A DNA stretch of 39,987 nt from Candidatus Janibacter merdipullorum. Lineage in GTDB: Bacteria; Actinomycetota; Actinomycetes; Actinomycetales; Dermatophilaceae. The translations under genes and the position numbers were made by a program. Where the stretch lies: the NCBI GenBank assembly GCA_019116945.1, contig DXAR01000089.1, forward strand, positions 1 through 39,987, read 5' to 3'. This document shows, piece after piece, positions 37,309 through 39,987 of the stretch (position 1 is its first letter; each line of letters starts with the position of its first letter). The notes under the pieces are model-generated. The model had not been told where the DNA came from. It ran no database searches and was given only the letters and a program-made list of their open reading frames with translations.

Positions 37309-37332
37309 TAGCCGAATCATGTGGGTCGGCTA
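37309..37332. promoter_or_regulatory. Inverted repeat in the flippase/AftD divergent region
   Basis: TAGCCGA (37309-37315) and TCGGCTA (37326-37332) are exact reverse complements with a 10-nt spacer. The right arm overlaps TAGGAT (37331-37336), the likely -10 for the downstream + gene. It fits a dimeric repressor site covering the promoter. Confidence 0.4.
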
Positions 37333-37336
37333 GGAT
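37331..37336 (+). promoter_or_regulatory. -10 element of the AftD-like gene
   Basis: TAGGAT lies 50 nt upstream of GTG 37387, giving a leader of about 43 nt that contains the GAGAGGAG ribosome-binding site. This transcript is therefore not leaderless, unlike most others here. Confidence 0.4.
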
Positions 37337-37386
37337 CGCCGTCCGGCGTGCTGCGGTGCGTCACCCTGACCCAGGCGAGAGGAGAC

Positions 37387-39987
37387 GTGAGCGTGCGCAG
37401 CCGGCTTCGGCTTCCCCGCGCGATCTCGGCGCGCGCGGTATCGGTGCTCCTCCTCATCATCCTCGGCGTCATCGTCTTCGCCAACAGCTGGGGGGTCTTC
37501 CAGACCGACATCAAGCCCGAGGTGTACCTCGCCCCGGGGGAGATGCTCCCGCGCTACCTGTCGGCGTGGACCTCTTCGCCCTACCTGGGCTCGCCGAACT
37601 TCAACGTCGGGCTCGTGCCCGTCCTCGCCGTCACGGCACTGCTGCGGCTCGTCGGCCTCGACCCCGAGATGGCCTTCAAGGTCTACCACCTCATCCTCTG
37701 GGCACTCGCCGCGTGGGGCGCCAACCGGCTGCTGCGGACCCTCGTCCCCGCGGCGAGCGTGTGGGCGGGGCTCATCGCGGGTGTGGCCTACATCGCCAAC
37801 CCGTACGCGGTGGCGGCCGGGAGCACGCTGGCCATCGCGCTCCCCATGGCGCTCCTGCCGTGGATGCTCGTCGCGATGACCCGCGCCCTGCGGGCCCCCT
37901 CGGGCTGGGCCTGGCCGGCGGCGGTGGGCCTGACCTTCTTCGGCATGAGCGGGATGAACGTCGGGGTCGTGCCCGTCTACCAGCTCCTCCTCGTCATCCC
38001 GCTCGCCCTGTACGTGCGCGCCGAGATGGGGCTCACGTGGCGCCAGGTGGCTGCGGTTCTCGGCAAGAGCGCCTTCTTCGTCATCATCGTCTCGCTCTAC
38101 TGGCTCATCCCCGGGGCGGCCGCGAGCGACACCGGGTCGCAGATCGCCGAGGGCTCCGAGAGCCTCGACGGCATCGCCCGGACGAGCTCCTTCGTCGAGG
38201 TTCTCCGTGGACTCGGCCTGTGGTCCTACTACGGCTCCTCCGACGCCGGGCCGTGGCTCCCGCAGTACGCCCTGTACTTCACGAGCGCCGTCATCATCCT
38301 CTTCACGATGCTCTGGCCGGCGGCCGCGATGTACTCCCTCAAGGTCGTGCCCGCCCGGCTGGCGCGCTTCTCCGCCATGGCCGCCGGCATGGTCGCGGTG
38401 ATCATGGTCGGGCTGTACCCCGGCGGCAACGGCGGATCCCCCTTCGCCGTCGTCCTGCGATGGGTCTTCGAGACGATCGGACCCCTCGTCGCCTTCCGGA
38501 CGACGAACAAGGTCGGTGCCGGTCTCGCGCTCGCCTTCGCTCTCGTCATCGGGCTCGCGCTCGTCCGCTTCCTGCCCCGGCTCGTCCGGGGGCCGGGCCG
38601 GGCACCCGTGGTGGGCGGGCTCGCGACGGCGGTCGTCGTCGCCCTCGTCGCCCCCGCGGTGACCGGCAACCTCTACGTCTCGCCCATGGACGTGCCGGAC
38701 TACTGGGAGGAGGCGGCCGACTCCGTCGACCGGGGCGACCCCGACAAGAGGGTCCTCCTCCTGCCGGGGCAGACGCGATCGTCCTACCGGTGGAGCCTCG
38801 AGCGACCGGACGACGTGCCCAACTCCCTCTTCACCCGTGACGCGGTCATCCCGGAGACGATCCCCAACACCTCGGAGAGCGGGGGCAACTTCCTCGCCGC
38901 GCTCGACGACACCCTCCAGTCCGGCACCGCCGGCAGCCGGAGCATCTCTCCCTTCGCCCGGTACCTCGGTGCCGACCATGTCCTCCTCCGGCACGACGTC
39001 GTCTGGGAGGACACGGGCGGCGCCCGCCCGGGGGAGACCGCGACCGCTCTCGCCGAGGACCCCGGGCTCGAGGGCCTGCGCAACTTCGGCGAGCCCGGCG
39101 AGAACATGTTCACCGAGTCCGCGCCGCCCACCTCCGAGGAGGAGGCGATCCTCCACCCGCTCCAGCTCTACGGGGTCACCGGCTCCCAGGGCATGGTGCG
39201 GGCGAGCCCCGCCTCGGGCAACCTCGTCGTCGCAGGCGACGCGTGGGCGATCCCGCCCCTGGCGGAGGAGGGGCTCCTCGAGGGGCAGCCCCCGGTGCGC
39301 TACGCCCATGACCTGTCGGCGAAGCAGCTGCGGGAGCTCCTCGCGCAGGACGGACGCATGGTCCTCACCGACACCAACCAGCGTCGCTCGGCCATCACCA
39401 ACCGGCTCACCGCCAACCAGGGAGCCATCGTCTCGGCGGACGAGACCCCGAAGATCACGCGCACCCTGGGCGACGACCCCCGGGACCAGAGCACCCTCGT
39501 GCGCGAGGGGGTCGAGGTCTCGGCGTCCAGCGCGGGCGGCGCCTTCTTCGACCTCCCGCACGGGGTCGCGGAGAATGCCATCGACGGCGACCCGGACACC
39601 GCATGGCTCTTCGGGGACTTTCGCCGCGCGGAGGGGGAGTCCCTCACGATCACCCTGCCCGAGCCCCGCGAGCTCGGCGAGATCGAGATCGACACCGAGG
39701 CCCTCGGTGACGTCGAGATCGCCGATCTCCGGGTGCGCTCCGGGGACACCGACGAGACGGTCACCGTCAAGGACGGCACGGCGACGATCGACCTCGGCGG
39801 GGAGCGGACCGAGGAGATCGAGCTCACCGTCGACCGCATCCGCGGTGGTGGCTTCAGCCTCGTCGGGATCGCGGAGATCGACCTCGGCGACGAGGACCTG
39901 CGCGCCGCCCGGACCACCCGGGCGCCGGACACGTTGAGCCGCCTCTACTCCGGCCTGTCGGCCAGCGACCGGCGGGACTTCGCCGAC
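37387..39987 (+). CDS. Alpha-(1->3)-arabinofuranosyltransferase family protein (AftD/DUF3367 type), 3' end outside window
   Basis: This open frame of 867 codons runs off the window edge. The N-terminal part is a polytopic GT-C domain (about residues 14-440). Its first extracytoplasmic loop has VFQTDIKPEVYLAPGEML and SPNFNVGLVPVLAV, matching the AftD/DUF3367 family, which adds arabinofuranose from decaprenyl phosphate to wall glycans. From about residue 440 it is extracytoplasmic. A discoidin-like segment follows near 720-780, with NAIDGDPDTAWLFGDF. Full-length relatives are about 1400 aa. GTG 37387 has GAGAGGAG 3 nt upstream; GTG 37393 is also possible. Flippase and acyltransferase neighbours fit a surface-glycan role. 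Confidence 0.88.
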   Translation, partial: MSVRSRLRLPRAISARAVSVLLLIILGVIVFANSWGVFQTDIKPEVYLAPGEMLPRYLSAWTSSPYLGSPNFNVGLVPVLAVTALLRLVGLDPEMAFKVYHLILWALAAWGANRLLRTLVPAASVWAGLIAGVAYIANPYAVAAGSTLAIALPMALLPWMLVAMTRALRAPSGWAWPAAVGLTFFGMSGMNVGVVPVYQLLLVIPLALYVRAEMGLTWRQVAAVLGKSAFFVIIVSLYWLIPGAAASDTGSQIAEGSESLDGIARTSSFVEVLRGLGLWSYYGSSDAGPWLPQYALYFTSAVIILFTMLWPAAAMYSLKVVPARLARFSAMAAGMVAVIMVGLYPGGNGGSPFAVVLRWVFETIGPLVAFRTTNKVGAGLALAFALVIGLALVRFLPRLVRGPGRAPVVGGLATAVVVALVAPAVTGNLYVSPMDVPDYWEEAADSVDRGDPDKRVLLLPGQTRSSYRWSLERPDDVPNSLFTRDAVIPETIPNTSESGGNFLAALDDTLQSGTAGSRSISPFARYLGADHVLLRHDVVWEDTGGARPGETATALAEDPGLEGLRNFGEPGENMFTESAPPTSEEEAILHPLQLYGVTGSQGMVRASPASGNLVVAGDAWAIPPLAEEGLLEGQPPVRYAHDLSAKQLRELLAQDGRMVLTDTNQRRSAITNRLTANQGAIVSADETPKITRTLGDDPRDQSTLVREGVEVSASSAGGAFFDLPHGVAENAIDGDPDTAWLFGDFRRAEGESLTITLPEPRELGEIEIDTEALGDVEIADLRVRSGDTDETVTVKDGTATIDLGGERTEEIELTVDRIRGGGFSLVGIAEIDLGDEDLRAARTTRAPDTLSRLYSGLSASDRRDFAD

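Noticed and set aside
37330..39561. 743-codon minus-strand frame opposite the AftD-like gene
   Set aside because: Composition is typical of an antisense shadow. The + strand frame has a GT-C domain and stays open to the window edge.
1..39987. CRISPR arrays, insertion sequences, prophage or attachment sites
   Set aside because: No regularly spaced direct repeats, transposase or integrase frames were seen, and the single tRNA gene has no neighbouring integrase or duplicated 3' end.

Overview
The window is about 40 kb of very GC-rich DNA (roughly 70% or more by eye). It is tightly packed, with many GTG starts and 1-4 nt stop/start overlaps. The gene content points to a high-GC Gram-positive actinobacterium, most likely in Micrococcales near the Intrasporangiaceae/Dermatophilaceae. 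The markers are a helicase-less PriA, a TIGR02234-type Trp-associated membrane protein, a TIGR03085-type DinB-like protein, a PdtaR-like ANTAR response regulator, an FMN-riboswitch-controlled PnuC homologue and an AftD-like arabinofuranosyltransferase. The genus is inference only. No phage, transposon, CRISPR array or clear foreign island is visible. Most of the window is chromosomal housekeeping, with an accessory envelope segment at the right end.

Left block (1-5.97 kb, + strand): the 3' end of metK, priA, fmt, rsmB, a small VOC-fold protein and rpe, ending in a GC hairpin. Middle block (6.0-11 kb): an FMN riboswitch driving a PnuC/RibM-type transporter, then hisE, hisG and a PH-like membrane protein. 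A P-loop kinase lies on the minus strand, followed by hisF, a minus-strand TIGR03085 protein and hisI. From hisI to lgt (10.6-18.1 kb) runs an almost gapless nine-gene chain: hisI, trpE, the Trp-associated membrane protein, trpC, trpB, trpA, a MauE/DoxX-like membrane protein, a membrane-anchored DsbA-like thioredoxin and lgt. trpD and trpG are not in the window. Three back-to-back inverted repeats (18061-18145) separate lgt from gltB-gltD. A strong hairpin follows gltD, then pyk, tRNA-Leu(CAA) and a PdtaR-type antiterminator.

Right block (26.5-40 kb): a polytopic membrane protein and a PaaI-type thioesterase (both minus) diverge from polA (+). After polA comes an envelope/polysaccharide neighbourhood: a sugar nucleotidyltransferase and an OafA-type acyltransferase with an SGNH tail (both minus), then an unusual two-TM protein with a long Arg/Asp-rich tail and a class I methyltransferase (both +), a MOP-type flippase (minus), and the first 867 codons of an AftD-like arabinofuranosyltransferase that runs off the window.

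Two signals recur across the window. First, TANNNT-type -10 hexamers lie 6-8 nt before many start codons, which suggests leaderless transcription and helps choose starts for priA, hisI, polA and the Arg/Asp-rich protein. Second, inverted repeats overlap or follow stop codons at transcription-unit ends. I found no convincing wholly new multi-gene system. The best leads are the triple inverted repeat before gltB, the redox/lipoprotein genes fused to the trp chain, and the Arg/Asp-rich protein with its methyltransferase in the surface-glycan region.
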